A DNA stretch of 64,000 nt from Glycomyces paridis. Lineage in GTDB: Bacteria; Actinomycetota; Actinomycetes; Mycobacteriales; Micromonosporaceae. The notes beneath the pieces were generated by a model, which saw only the letters and a list, made by a program, of their open reading frames with translations, made no database searches and was not told the origin of the DNA. Position numbers and translations under genes: made by a program. Of the stretch, positions 9,088 through 17,114 are shown one piece after another. The first letter of the stretch is position 1; the number at the start of each line of letters is the position of its first letter. The stretch covers positions 248,968 to 312,967 of the forward strand of contig NZ_STGX01000002.1 in assembly GCF_004912155.1 (NCBI RefSeq). The letters run 5' to 3'.

Positions 9088-9107
9088 ACCGCGAGAAGGA
9101 CACAGGC

Positions 9108-9698
9108 ATGACCGCACCCATGAAGGCACCGGCCACGTTCTACCACCTGCACGACCGCCTCGGCGACTTCGGCCTGCGCCCGGTCGACCCGCCCACCGAC
9201 TCACCGCTGCTGCACGAGTGGGTCACGCATCCCAAGGCCAAGTACTGGATGATGCAGGACGCCACCGTCGCCGACGTGCTCGCCGAGCACGAGGGCATCG
9301 AGATGCACCCCGCGCACTTCGCGTACATGGGCCTCTACCACTACCGGGCGCGGTTCCTGGTGGAGGTCTACGACCCCGCCGGCACCGAGCTCGCCGAGGT
9401 CTACAGCCCCGCCGAGGGGGACGTGGGCATGCACGTCCTCACCGCCCCGAGCGAGCAGCCCATCCCCGGGTTCACCAAGGGCGTCATGGAGACCGTGATG
9501 CGCCTGCTCTTCGACGGCTTCGGCGCCAACAGGGTCGTCGTCGAACCCGACGTCGGCAACGAGGCCATCCACCGGCTCAACGAGTTCGTCGGCTTCCGCC
9601 CCGAGCGCGCCGTGCGCCTGCGGGACAAGGAGGCGCTCCTGAGCTTCTGCACCCGAATCGATTTCGAGCGGTCCGCCGCGAGAGGAGTCCCCGCGTGA
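9108..9698 (+). CDS. desC: Hydroxycadaverine acyltransferase (DesC)
   Basis: GNAT-type N-acyltransferase of the IucB/RhbD group, 196 residues, that acylates N-hydroxycadaverine with succinyl- or acetyl-CoA to give the hydroxamate monomer. Features seen: HEWVTHPKAKYWMMQDATV near residue 35, HFAYMGLYHYRARFLVEVYDP around 70, and the CoA-binding region with RVVVEPDVGNEAIHRLNEFVGF near 150. ATG at 9108 is preceded by AGAAGGA. It overlaps desD by 4 bp (GTGA). Confidence 0.92.
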   Translation: MTAPMKAPATFYHLHDRLGDFGLRPVDPPTDSPLLHEWVTHPKAKYWMMQDATVADVLAEHEGIEMHPAHFAYMGLYHYRARFLVEVYDPAGTELAEVYSPAEGDVGMHVLTAPSEQPIPGFTKGVMETVMRLLFDGFGANRVVVEPDVGNEAIHRLNEFVGFRPERAVRLRDKEALLSFCTRIDFERSAARGVPA

Positions 9699-11455
9699 GC
9701 GCGATCGACCACCTGACCCCCGAGCGGTGGCGCAGGGCCACCGCGACGCTGCTGGCCAAGGCGATCGGGGAGTTCACCCACGAGCGGCTCCTCGTGCCGG
9801 TCAAGACCGGGGGCCGGTACGTCCTCACCGCGCGCGGCGAGCGCTACCGCTTCACCGCCGAGCGCCTCAAACTCGACCACTGGGCCGTCGACCCGGCCTC
9901 GATCCTCCGCGAGGACGCCGACGGCGAGCCGCTCGAACTCGACGCCGCCGCGTTCTTCCTCGCCTTCAAAGGCGAACTGGGACTGAGCGACTCGGTGCTG
10001 CCGGTGTACCTCGAAGAGGTCGCCGCCACCGTCAACCGCGGCGCGTTCCAGGCCGGGGACGACCAGCCGAGCGCCGCCGAACTCGTCGACGCGGGCTTCC
10101 AGGCGATCGAGGCCGCCATGACCGGCGGGCACCCGTGCTTCGTCGCCGGGTCCGGGCGCCTCGGCTTCACCGCCGAGGACCACCGGGCCTACGCCCCCGA
10201 GGCCGGGGCGGGCGTGCGCCTGATGTGGCTGGCGGCCAGGCGCGAGCACGCGATGTTCGCCTCCTCCCCCGGGCTCGACTCGACGTGGCTGCTGGAGACC
10301 CAGCTCGACCCCGACTCGCGCGCCTACTTCGCCTCGGTGCTCACCGACGCCGGACTCTCCTATGAGGACGTTCACCTCATTCCCGTGCACCCCTGGCAGT
10401 GGCGCAACAAGATCGCCGTGACCTTCGCCCCCGAGATCGCCGCCGGGCGCCTCATCCCGCTCGGCGAGGGCGACCACGAATACCAGGCCCAGCAGTCGAT
10501 CCGGACCTTCTTCAACCGCTCCGACCCCGGCGCCGACTACGTCAAGACCTCGCTCTCGGTGCTCAACATGGGCTTCATGCGCGGACTGTCCACCGAGTAC
10601 ATGGAGGTCACGCCCGCGATCAGCGACTACGTCGCCGACCTCGTGCACGGCGACGCGACCCTCCAGCGCCTGGGCGTCACCGTCCTGCGCGAGCGGGCCG
10701 CCGTGGGCTACCGGCACCCGGCGTACACCACCGGCGCGCCGAAGGGCTCGCCGTACCGCAAGATGCTCGCGGCCCTGTGGCGAGAGAGCCCCGTGCCGCG
10801 CCTGGGCCAGGGCGAGAGCGCCGCGACCATGGCGTCCCTCCTCCACGTCGACGCCGAGGGCGCCCCGTTCGCCTCGGCGCTCATCCGCCGCTCGGGCCTC
10901 CCCGCGGCAGCATGGCTGCGCCGGTACCTCGACGCGTACCTGGTCCCCTTGGCGCACTGCCTGTACCGGTACGGCCTCGCGTTCATGCCCCACGGCGAGA
11001 ACGTGATCCTGGTCCTCAAGGACGGCGCGGTCGAACGCGTCTTCCTCAAGGACATCGGCGAGGAGTGCGCGCGCATGGACACCGACGCCGAGGTCCCCGA
11101 CGCGGTGCGCCGCATCCAGGGCGCGGTGCCCGACGAGGTCCGGGCGCTCGCGATCCAGGTCGACGTCGTCGACTGCTTCCTGCGGTTCCTCGCCGCGATC
11201 CTCCACCTGGACGGCGCGCTCGACCAGGACGAGTTCTGGCGCGTCGCCGCCGAGTCCCTCAAGGACTACCAGGCGGCCCACCCCGACCTCGCCGACGCGT
11301 TCGCGAAGTACCCGCTGTTCGAGGACTCCTTCCAGCTCTCGTGCTTGAACCGCCTGCAGCTCAAGGACAACCTCCAGATGGTCGACATCGAGAACCAGGA
11401 GGAGAGCCTCATCTACGCCGGCTCCCTCGACAACCCCCTCGCGCCCTGGCGCTGA
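9695..11455 (+). CDS. desD: NIS synthetase, desferrioxamine synthetase (DesD)
   Basis: ATP-dependent siderophore synthetase of the IucA/IucC family, 586 residues, that oligomerises and macrocyclises succinyl-hydroxycadaverine units into desferrioxamine E or B. Family motifs: HPCFVAGSGRLGF near residue 146, HPWQWRNKIAV near 233, QQSIRTFFN near 268, YVKTSLSVLNMGFMRGLS near 285 and the C-terminal GLAFMPHGENVILVL and DNLQMVDIENQEE. Last gene of the operon. Export, reductive release and uptake genes are not adjacent here. Confidence 0.94.
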   Translation: MSAIDHLTPERWRRATATLLAKAIGEFTHERLLVPVKTGGRYVLTARGERYRFTAERLKLDHWAVDPASILREDADGEPLELDAAAFFLAFKGELGLSDSVLPVYLEEVAATVNRGAFQAGDDQPSAAELVDAGFQAIEAAMTGGHPCFVAGSGRLGFTAEDHRAYAPEAGAGVRLMWLAARREHAMFASSPGLDSTWLLETQLDPDSRAYFASVLTDAGLSYEDVHLIPVHPWQWRNKIAVTFAPEIAAGRLIPLGEGDHEYQAQQSIRTFFNRSDPGADYVKTSLSVLNMGFMRGLSTEYMEVTPAISDYVADLVHGDATLQRLGVTVLRERAAVGYRHPAYTTGAPKGSPYRKMLAALWRESPVPRLGQGESAATMASLLHVDAEGAPFASALIRRSGLPAAAWLRRYLDAYLVPLAHCLYRYGLAFMPHGENVILVLKDGAVERVFLKDIGEECARMDTDAEVPDAVRRIQGAVPDEVRALAIQVDVVDCFLRFLAAILHLDGALDQDEFWRVAAESLKDYQAAHPDLADAFAKYPLFEDSFQLSCLNRLQLKDNLQMVDIENQEESLIYAGSLDNPLAPWR

Positions 11456-11466
11456 CGGGACCCGCC

Positions 11467-11500
11467 GGGCGGGACCGGACGGCACGGCCCGCTCCCGCCC
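11467..11500 (+). terminator. Possible terminator of the des operon
   Basis: 8-bp arms (11467-11474 with 11493-11500), GGGCGGGA/TCCCGCCC, with an 18-nt GC-rich loop that can itself pair, starting 11 bp after desD. No T-run; weak. Confidence 0.4.
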
Positions 11501-11521
11501 AGCGGTCGCCTCAAGCGACGA

Positions 11522-11944
11522 TCATTCGCTCCAAGGGTTGATGAGCACCAGTCCGAGCCCCTCGAAGTGCTTCGTGTTCCGCGTCGCGAGTGGCGCTCCG
11601 GCGGCCGAGCAGACGGCTGCGATTTCCACGTCGGCGAGCCCGATCGCTCGGCCGCGTCTTTCGAGATCGGCCATCAGGCCACCTCCGATCTCGGCGGCGA
11701 CCGCGTCGTAGGCGAGCACCCGCCCCCGGAAGATCTCGTGGACCATGATGTCGATGCGGTTCATCAGCTGCGTTTTGCGCGAGCCTTCGGGCAGTCGCCC
11801 GGCCCCGAAATAGAGTTCGAGCACCGTCGTGGCGGTGAGGTGCGGTTCGACCCCGGGGAGACCGTCGAACCAGTCGAGCACGGCCGGTTCGGGTTCGGCC
11901 CTGATCAGCTCCGATACGACATTGGTGTCGACGACTACGACCAT
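11522..11944 (-). CDS. VapC-type PIN-domain toxin (module 1)
   Basis: 140-residue PIN-domain ribonuclease, toxin of a type II system. The acidic active site is seen: Asp in VVVVDTNVVSELIR near residue 6, Glu in TATTVLELYFGAG near 43, Asp in IGLADVEIAAVCSAAG near 103, and the C-terminal ATRNTKHFEGLGL. The FitB-like layout (RAEPEPAVLDWFDG) matches toxins paired with FitA-type antitoxins. Its start overlaps the antitoxin stop by 10 bp, so translation is coupled. RNA target unknown. Confidence 0.88.
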   Translation of the reverse strand: MVVVVDTNVVSELIRAEPEPAVLDWFDGLPGVEPHLTATTVLELYFGAGRLPEGSRKTQLMNRIDIMVHEIFRGRVLAYDAVAAEIGGGLMADLERRGRAIGLADVEIAAVCSAAGAPLATRNTKHFEGLGLVLINPWSE

Positions 11945-12213
11945 TCGGAGAAGTCCACATCCCTGGGCCGGTCGGTCCGGGGCGGCACCGCGAACTCGTC
12001 GAAGCCGCCGACTTCGGCGAAGAGCCGGTGCACTCGGCTGCCGAGCATCCCTGGTTCGGATTCAGCGGAGCGGGTGCCCTTGTCGATGATGTCGCGGGCT
12101 TCAGCCTCCATTGAGCGCTGATGCGCCGCGGCCTGGCGGCGGAGCCGCTCATAGACCGTGGCGGGTATCGCCCGGATGGACATGGCCCGTTCCCGGGCCT
12201 CGGAGTCGGTCAT
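11935..12213 (-). CDS. FitA/VapB-type ribbon-helix-helix antitoxin (module 1)
   Basis: 92-residue antitoxin. A short ribbon-helix-helix region is seen at MSIRAIPATVYERLRRQA and SMEAEARDIID, and the C-terminus is acidic and aromatic (FAEVGGFDEFAV, RDVDFSEWS), the usual toxin-neutralising tail. I chose the ATG at 12213, nine bases after GAGGGG; a GTG at 12222 would leave the RBS too close. A possible -10 TAGCAT lies at 12238-12243 on the minus strand. Antitoxin precedes toxin, as expected for autoregulated modules. Confidence 0.82.
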   Translation of the reverse strand: MTDSEARERAMSIRAIPATVYERLRRQAAAHQRSMEAEARDIIDKGTRSAESEPGMLGSRVHRLFAEVGGFDEFAVPPRTDRPRDVDFSEWS

Positions 12214-12370
12214 GATGGTCACCCCCTCACGCTATCGATGCTAGCACCGAAAGCCTGGAAGAACACGCTGAACGTTCGGCTCTGATTGACTCGGGCGGGA
12301 GGGGTCCGTCGGGTCGTTCTTCGTCGGTGGGGTCCGACAGGTGGGAGACGGGGTGACACGGCAGGCCATT

Positions 12371-13147
12371 ATGAAGGGCATGCAACTGAACAGCCCTGTC
12401 CTCATCACCGGCGCCAGTCACGGTCTGGGTATGGCCACGGCCGTGGTGCTCGCCGCCGCAGGTGTGCCGCTCGCGCTGTGCGCGCGCAATGCCGCCCCTT
12501 TGAACGAGTTCGCCGAGAAGCTGCGCGCGGGGTACGACGTGCCGGTCGCGACGCGGGCGCTGGACGTCAACGACGCCGAGGTGCTCGTGGAGTTCGCGCA
12601 CGAGGCCGGGCGGCGTCTGGGCGACCTCGGCGGGGTGGTCGCCAACGTCGGCGGCGCCCGCGGCCGGAGCCTGGTCGACACCGAGGCCGACGACTGGACT
12701 TATACCTTGGGCGTCAACGTGACCAGTGCGATGACCGTCTTGAAAGCGGCGCTGCCGCAGCTGCGGCGCACCGGCGGCTCGGCCGTGCTGGTCTCCTCGA
12801 TCTCGGGTTCGAAGCCCTCCCCCGGGCTGGCGTACGGGTCGACGAAGGCCGCCCTCAACCACGCCGCGACGGTGCTCGGCCGCGAGCTGGGCCCCAGCGG
12901 CGTGCGCGTCAACGCCGTCGCCCCCGGCTCCATGCTCATCCCCGACCGCAACTGGGACCGCCTGCGCGCGGCCGACCCGGGCCGCTACGAGGCCTTCCTG
13001 GAGGAGTTCCCGAACCGCGAACTGCTCGACCCGAAGGACGTCGCCGAGGTGATCGCATTCCTGTTGTCGGACAAGGCGAAGGCGATCAACGGCGCGGTGA
13101 TCCCGGTGGACGGCGGCCAGAACGCCCCCAGCGCCTACGGTTACTGA
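12371..13147 (+). CDS. SDR family NAD(P)-dependent oxidoreductase
   Basis: 258-residue classical short-chain dehydrogenase/reductase with a Rossmann fold. Seen: cofactor loop TGASHGLG near residue 11, NVGGARG in place of the usual NAG motif, catalytic Ser in VLVSSISGS and the YGSTK Tyr/Lys pair near residue 155, then VNAVAPGSM and the C-terminal GAVIPVDGGQ, typical of FabG-like enzymes. Substrate unknown. Start is uncertain: ATGs at 12371 and 12380 and a GTG at 12341 are in frame; 12371 has the better-spaced AGG. Stands alone. Confidence 0.85.
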   Translation: MKGMQLNSPVLITGASHGLGMATAVVLAAAGVPLALCARNAAPLNEFAEKLRAGYDVPVATRALDVNDAEVLVEFAHEAGRRLGDLGGVVANVGGARGRSLVDTEADDWTYTLGVNVTSAMTVLKAALPQLRRTGGSAVLVSSISGSKPSPGLAYGSTKAALNHAATVLGRELGPSGVRVNAVAPGSMLIPDRNWDRLRAADPGRYEAFLEEFPNRELLDPKDVAEVIAFLLSDKAKAINGAVIPVDGGQNAPSAYGY

Positions 13148-13150
13148 CCG

Positions 13151-13246
13151 AATATCCTATAGGATATATCCTGCATGATTCGCCGGTTCCGAGCCCGTAA
13201 GGGCGGGCGTGACCGGCGAATGCCATAGGATATATCCTATAGGATT
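13151..13246. repeat. Large nested inverted repeat with AT-rich palindromic arms
   Basis: A perfect 19-bp outer repeat (13154-13172 with 13227-13245) encloses a 10-bp inner stem (13178-13187 with 13212-13221) and a small GCCC-GTAA-GGGC hairpin (13193-13204). Each outer arm is itself palindromic; ATATCCTATAGGATAT at 13152-13167 is a perfect 16-mer. It fills the gap between two converging genes. It could be a bidirectional terminator, a paired operator or a MITE-like relic; no T-run is present. The AT content is strikingly unlike its surroundings. Confidence 0.75.
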
Positions 13247-13281
13247 TGCGGTGTTGCGGGCCGGGCGAACCGGTGGGTTCG

Positions 13282-14793
13282 TCAGGCCGGTTCCTGTGCG
13301 GGGGTTCCCGGGCGGCCCATGAGGAACGGGACCACGACGAGGGCGACGACGGCGCAGCACAGGCAGAGGACCCCGTAGCCGAACTCTTCGACGATCGGGC
13401 CCGAGGCGACGCCGGCTCCCATGGCGGACAGGCCCATCACGAGGTCCGAGAAGCCCTGTGTGGACGGTCGCTGGGCGGGGGTGACCGCGCCGGTGACGAG
13501 GGCCGCCGAGCCGACCGTCATGGCCGACCAGCCGAGGCCGAGCAGGACGAGGCCGACCGAGACCCGCACGTGGTCGTCGGCCGCCGCCGAACCGGCGACG
13601 ACGCAGGCGGCCACGAGGGTCGCGGTGCCGCCCACCAGGACCGGCCGCGCGCCGTGGCGGTCGATGAGGCGCCCGAAGACCGGCGCGAAGGCGTACATGG
13701 CGCCGACGTGCAGCCCGAGGATGACGCCGACGACGGTGAGCGCCCGCTCGGGATCGGCCATGCCGTGCTTGATGTGGAGGGCCGCCATCGCCATGACGCC
13801 GACCATGACGAAGTGCCCCAGGGCGGCGGCGATGACGCCGGTGCGCACGGCGGGGTTGGCCCGCGCGGTCCGCAGGCCGTCGGCGATCGACCGGCGCGGC
13901 GCGTCGGACTCGCCGCTGATCGCGCGGGCCGTCAGCAGCGGGTCGGGGCGCAGCAGCAGGCCGGTGATCGCTGCGGTGACCAGGCACAGCAGTCCGATGG
14001 CGGCCATCGAGCCGACGTACGCGGGCCCGCCGAACCAGCCCGTCCACACCCGTTCGGCCAGGCCCGCCATCGACGGGCCGACGACCGAGCCGATCGTGGT
14101 GGCCCACACGACGATCGCCAGGTGCGAGCCGCGTTTGGAGGCCGGGGCGAGATCGGCTGCGGCGTAACGGGACTGGAGCCCGGCGAACGAGGCCGAGCCG
14201 AGCAGGAAGTAGCCCGCGACGGCCACTGCCGGGTTCTCCAGGTGCACCGCCGCGATGACGACGAGCGTGCCGAGAACCGCGCACCCGTACCCGAACGCGA
14301 GCCCGCCGCGGCGCCCGAACCGCTCGGTGATCCGCACCGCCGGGACCACGACGAGCGCCGAACCACCCACGAAGAGGCTCTGCGCCAGGCCCGCATACGT
14401 CGAGGAGCCGGTCATGTCCTCGACGAGGAGCGCGCCCACGGCGATCCCGATCCCGACCGCGAGCCCGCCGAGGATCTGGGTGCAGAACAGGGTCCGCAGG
14501 ACGCGGCGCTGAAGCACGGTCGTGTCAGGTGCGGTCGTGTCCGGCGGAGCGGTGACGGCCGAGGGGCCGGGGACGGCGCCGGCCGCGGTTCCCGGAGCGG
14601 CCGAGTCGGCTCCGTCCTCTGCCGCGGCGCCGCTCGCGGGACGGCGAAGGGCGGCATCGGTTGCGGCTCCAGCGGAGCGCATGTCAGCGGAGCCGTCTAG
14701 CGCGGTGTTCGGCGCGCTGTCCGGTGCGGCACCGGAGGCACGCTCCGGTACGCCGCCGGGGGCGGCGCCGTCCTTTGGGGCGGTGGTGGTCAC
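13282..14793 (-). CDS. MFS transporter
   Basis: 503-residue major facilitator, probable proton-coupled exporter. About 12 hydrophobic segments start near residue 100. The loop after the second segment, ITERFGRRGGLAFG, is the MFS motif A variant, and FGRLIDRHGARPVLVGG marks the start of the second half. The first 95 residues are an odd Ala/Gly/Pro/Asp-rich, low-complexity cytoplasmic extension that may be absent in relatives. GTG start at 14793 has GAAGGGA eight bases upstream. Substrate unknown; drug export is only a family guess. Confidence 0.85.
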   Translation of the reverse strand: MTTTAPKDGAAPGGVPERASGAAPDSAPNTALDGSADMRSAGAATDAALRRPASGAAAEDGADSAAPGTAAGAVPGPSAVTAPPDTTAPDTTVLQRRVLRTLFCTQILGGLAVGIGIAVGALLVEDMTGSSTYAGLAQSLFVGGSALVVVPAVRITERFGRRGGLAFGYGCAVLGTLVVIAAVHLENPAVAVAGYFLLGSASFAGLQSRYAAADLAPASKRGSHLAIVVWATTIGSVVGPSMAGLAERVWTGWFGGPAYVGSMAAIGLLCLVTAAITGLLLRPDPLLTARAISGESDAPRRSIADGLRTARANPAVRTGVIAAALGHFVMVGVMAMAALHIKHGMADPERALTVVGVILGLHVGAMYAFAPVFGRLIDRHGARPVLVGGTATLVAACVVAGSAAADDHVRVSVGLVLLGLGWSAMTVGSAALVTGAVTPAQRPSTQGFSDLVMGLSAMGAGVASGPIVEEFGYGVLCLCCAVVALVVVPFLMGRPGTPAQEPA

Positions 14794-14813
14794 GGGGGTT
14801 CCCTTCTGAAATT

Positions 14814-14952
14814 GTCGGCCGGGTCGGTGGACCCGGCCATGTCGTCGGGCCGGTGGTGAGGCCGGTCCTCGGCCGAGTCGGTGGACCCGGCCATTTCCTC
14901 TAACCGGTCGTGAAGCCGGTTCGCTTGGCGGCAGACCGGCGGTGAGGCCGGT
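14814..14952. repeat. 54-bp degenerate tandem repeats in the leader of the MFS gene
   Basis: TCGGTGGACCCGGCCAT occurs at 14824 and 14878, with similar flanks, giving a period of 54 bp. Each unit ends in a small hairpin of the form ACCGG..(C/T)CGGT; a third, shorter relative (GACCGGCGGTGAGGCCGGTC) is at 14933-14952. The repeats lie between the MFS start and the end of the upstream MocR gene, so they would be part of a shared transcript leader. Confidence 0.6.
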
Positions 14953-14962
14953 CCCCTTCGGG

Positions 14963-16273
14963 TCAGACCGGCGGTGCGGCCGGCCCGGAGGCCTGGGCGA
15001 CGGCGTCCGCCACGGCGGGCGCCTCTTCGGGGGACAGCCGCGCGGTGCTGATGCGAATCCCCTGGTCGCCGTGGAAGGAGAACGCGCGCCCAGGGGACAC
15101 GGCGTACCCGGCGTCGCGCAGCGAGACGACCGCGGCGGTCTCGTCGGCGACCGGGACCCACAGGTTCAGGCCCGAGCGGCCCCAGGTCTCGATGCCGTGC
15201 GCGGCGAGCGCGTCGCGAAGCGCGCCTTGGCGTTCGGCGTAGACCTGGCCGGCTCGGGCGACGCGGGCGGCGACCTCGTCGTCGGTCCAGGCGGCGATCA
15301 CGAAGTGCTGGAGGATGCACGAGACCCAGCCGTGGCCGATCGCCATGCGGCCCTGGACCCTCGCCTTGGTGTCGGGGTCGGCGGCGACGAGGGCGCAGCG
15401 CAGGCCCGGCCCGTAGGGCTTGGAGGCCGAGCGCACGAACATCCAGCGCTCGGCGGCGTCGGCGACGAGGTGCAGGGGCACCCGGGAGAGCTCGCCCCAG
15501 TGGTCGTCCTCGATGACGAAGACGCCGGGGTGCGCGGCGATCACGGCCCGCAGGGCGGCGGCCCGATCGGCGGACACCGCTGCGCCGGTGGGGTTCTGGC
15601 CCCGAGAGGTGAGGATGAACGCGCGAGCGCCGGAGGCGAGGGCGGCGTCCAGTTCGGACGGCAGGGGGCCGTCGCCGTCGATGGCGACCGGGGTGACCTG
15701 GTATCCGGCCGAGAGCAGGAGGTCGCGGCCGTTGGACCAGGTGGGCTCCTCGACGGCGACGGTGTCGCCGGGTTCGAGCCGGGCGGCGAGTCCGCGTTCG
15801 AAGGCGTCGAGCGCGCCGGAGGTGACGGTGAGGTCGCCGTGCACGCCGTCCTCGGCGAAGCGGTCGCGGGCGAGGTCGAGCAGGTCGGGGCAGGGCCCGC
15901 CGTCGCGGTAGTTGCCGTGGGTGGTGGAGACGAGGGGCTTGAGGGCGTCGAGGTCCGGCAGCAGGTCGGGGTCGGGTTCGCCGGAGACGAGGTCGCGCAC
16001 GCCGCTGGGGACGGTGAGCGTCCCGGTGGGCGTGAACGCGGAGCGCTGGCGGATGAAGGTGCCCGCGCGGCCGCCGGTCTCCACGACGCCGCGTTCGCGC
16101 AGGCGGCGGTAGGCGGCGGCGACGGTGCCGGGGGCGACGCCGAGGTCGGCGGCGAGCTTGCGGACGGGGGGCAGGGTGCGTCCGGGCGCGAGGTGTCCGG
16201 CGCGCACGCCGGACTCGACGCTGGCGGCGATCTCGTTTGCCGCGGCACCGGTGATCTGATACTGTACCGACAT
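14963..16273 (-). CDS. MocR-type GntR/aminotransferase transcriptional regulator (PtsJ-like)
   Basis: 436-residue chimera. Residues 1-75 form a GntR winged helix (LPPVRKLAADLGVAPGTVAAAYRRLRERGVV). The rest is a fold-type I aminotransferase domain with PLP-site features: ILTSRGQNPTGAAVS near 195, VIEDDHWGELS with the cofactor Asp, and the PLP-binding lysine in VRSASKPYGPGLR. MocR proteins sense PLP or related amines; the PtsJ/PdxR branch controls vitamin B6 genes. Divergent by about 50 bp from an FMN/pyridoxamine-oxidase-like gene, its likely target. It may also read through toward the MFS gene. Confidence 0.87.
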   Translation of the reverse strand: MSVQYQITGAAANEIAASVESGVRAGHLAPGRTLPPVRKLAADLGVAPGTVAAAYRRLRERGVVETGGRAGTFIRQRSAFTPTGTLTVPSGVRDLVSGEPDPDLLPDLDALKPLVSTTHGNYRDGGPCPDLLDLARDRFAEDGVHGDLTVTSGALDAFERGLAARLEPGDTVAVEEPTWSNGRDLLLSAGYQVTPVAIDGDGPLPSELDAALASGARAFILTSRGQNPTGAAVSADRAAALRAVIAAHPGVFVIEDDHWGELSRVPLHLVADAAERWMFVRSASKPYGPGLRCALVAADPDTKARVQGRMAIGHGWVSCILQHFVIAAWTDDEVAARVARAGQVYAERQGALRDALAAHGIETWGRSGLNLWVPVADETAAVVSLRDAGYAVSPGRAFSFHGDQGIRISTARLSPEEAPAVADAVAQASGPAAPPV

Positions 16274-16290
16274 AACTCAGGTATTGTATC
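16255..16290. promoter_or_regulatory. Divergent promoter/operator region of mocR and the FMN-binding gene
   Basis: AT-rich island with related elements GATACTGTAC (16258-16267) and, on the other strand, GTACTGATACAATAC (from 16285 leftwards). Repeated half-sites beside a MocR gene fit autoregulation and control of the divergent gene. Exact boundaries are inference. Confidence 0.4.
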
Positions 16291-16322
16291 AGTACAAAAA
16301 ACCGAGACGGGAGCCCCCTCCG

Positions 16323-16940
16323 ATGACCACCCTGGAGTGCCCTTACAGCGGCCGGTTCGAGCAGACCGAGCGCACCACCCCGAACCGCTCGCGCGAGCGG
16401 GTCACCTACGAGCGGGAGGCGGCTTACCGGGTCCTCGACGAGGCCTGGCACTGCGACGTGGCCTTCGTCGGCCCCGACGGCGCGCCCCGGGTGCTCCCCA
16501 CCTTCCATGTGCGCGTTGGCGACACGCTGTTCCTCCACGGGTCGACCGGCTCCAGCATGGGCCTGGGCGGGCGCGAGGGCTTCCCCGTCAGCGTCACCGC
16601 GACGATCGTGGACGGCCTCATCTTCTCCAAGAGCTGGTTCCACCACTCTATGAACTACCGCTCCGTCGTCGTCCACGCGAACGCGCGCCTGGTCACCGAC
16701 CCCGAGGAGCGCTGGAACACCTTCAAGGCGCTCATCGACCGCTTCGCCGAGGGCCGCTCGGACCGCTCGCGCGCCGCGAGCGACAAGGAGAACGCCATGT
16801 CGGCGCTGCTCGCGGTCCCCCTGGAGGAGGTCTCGGTCAAGCAGCGCACCGGCGGGCCGGTCGAGGAGCCCGAGGACGAGGACCTGCCGTATGCCAACGG
16901 AGTGGCGCACGTGACGAGTGTGGTCAGCGGGCGCCTGTAG
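16323..16940 (+). CDS. Pyridoxamine 5'-phosphate oxidase-family FMN-binding protein (NimA-like)
   Basis: 205-residue split-barrel flavoprotein. Seen: VLDEAWHCDVAFVGPDGAPRVLPTFH near residue 35, LFLHGSTGSSMG near 75, and the diagnostic SWFHHSMNYRSVVVHANA near 105, as in the Pyridox_ox_2/NimA group. Such proteins bind FMN, and some reduce nitroimidazoles; true PNPOx activity is doubtful. The ATG at 16323 follows GGGAG. Divergent from a MocR regulator, suggesting control by a B6-related ligand. Confidence 0.82.
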   Translation: MTTLECPYSGRFEQTERTTPNRSRERVTYEREAAYRVLDEAWHCDVAFVGPDGAPRVLPTFHVRVGDTLFLHGSTGSSMGLGGREGFPVSVTATIVDGLIFSKSWFHHSMNYRSVVVHANARLVTDPEERWNTFKALIDRFAEGRSDRSRAASDKENAMSALLAVPLEEVSVKQRTGGPVEEPEDEDLPYANGVAHVTSVVSGRL

Positions 16941-17068
16941 ACTCCGTTCCGCACGGCGCCGGTCCGGGCTCGGCCTCGACGCGGCATATCCGTCTAGAGT
17001 GCGAGTGGGTCGTGGGAACTTCACCGCTCAGAGCCGGATCGGCGCCGTCTCACCATGCGGAACGAAGA

Positions 17069-17100
17069 GGAACGGGCGGGCCCTGGGGCCCGCCCGTTCC
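17069..17100. terminator. Bidirectional hairpin terminator
   Basis: Perfect 15-bp arms (17069-17083 with 17086-17100), GC-rich core with GGAA/TTCC base, between the FMN-binding gene and the convergent ThuA-like gene. Confidence 0.75.
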
Positions 17101-17114
17101 GCGCTCTCGTCGTC

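Noticed and set aside
14790-17024. Long frame continuing through the 54-bp repeats, encoding MAGSTD repeats
   Set aside because: It runs in the wrong phase through the MocR gene. The repeat peptide has no RBS and looks like chance translation of the DNA repeats.
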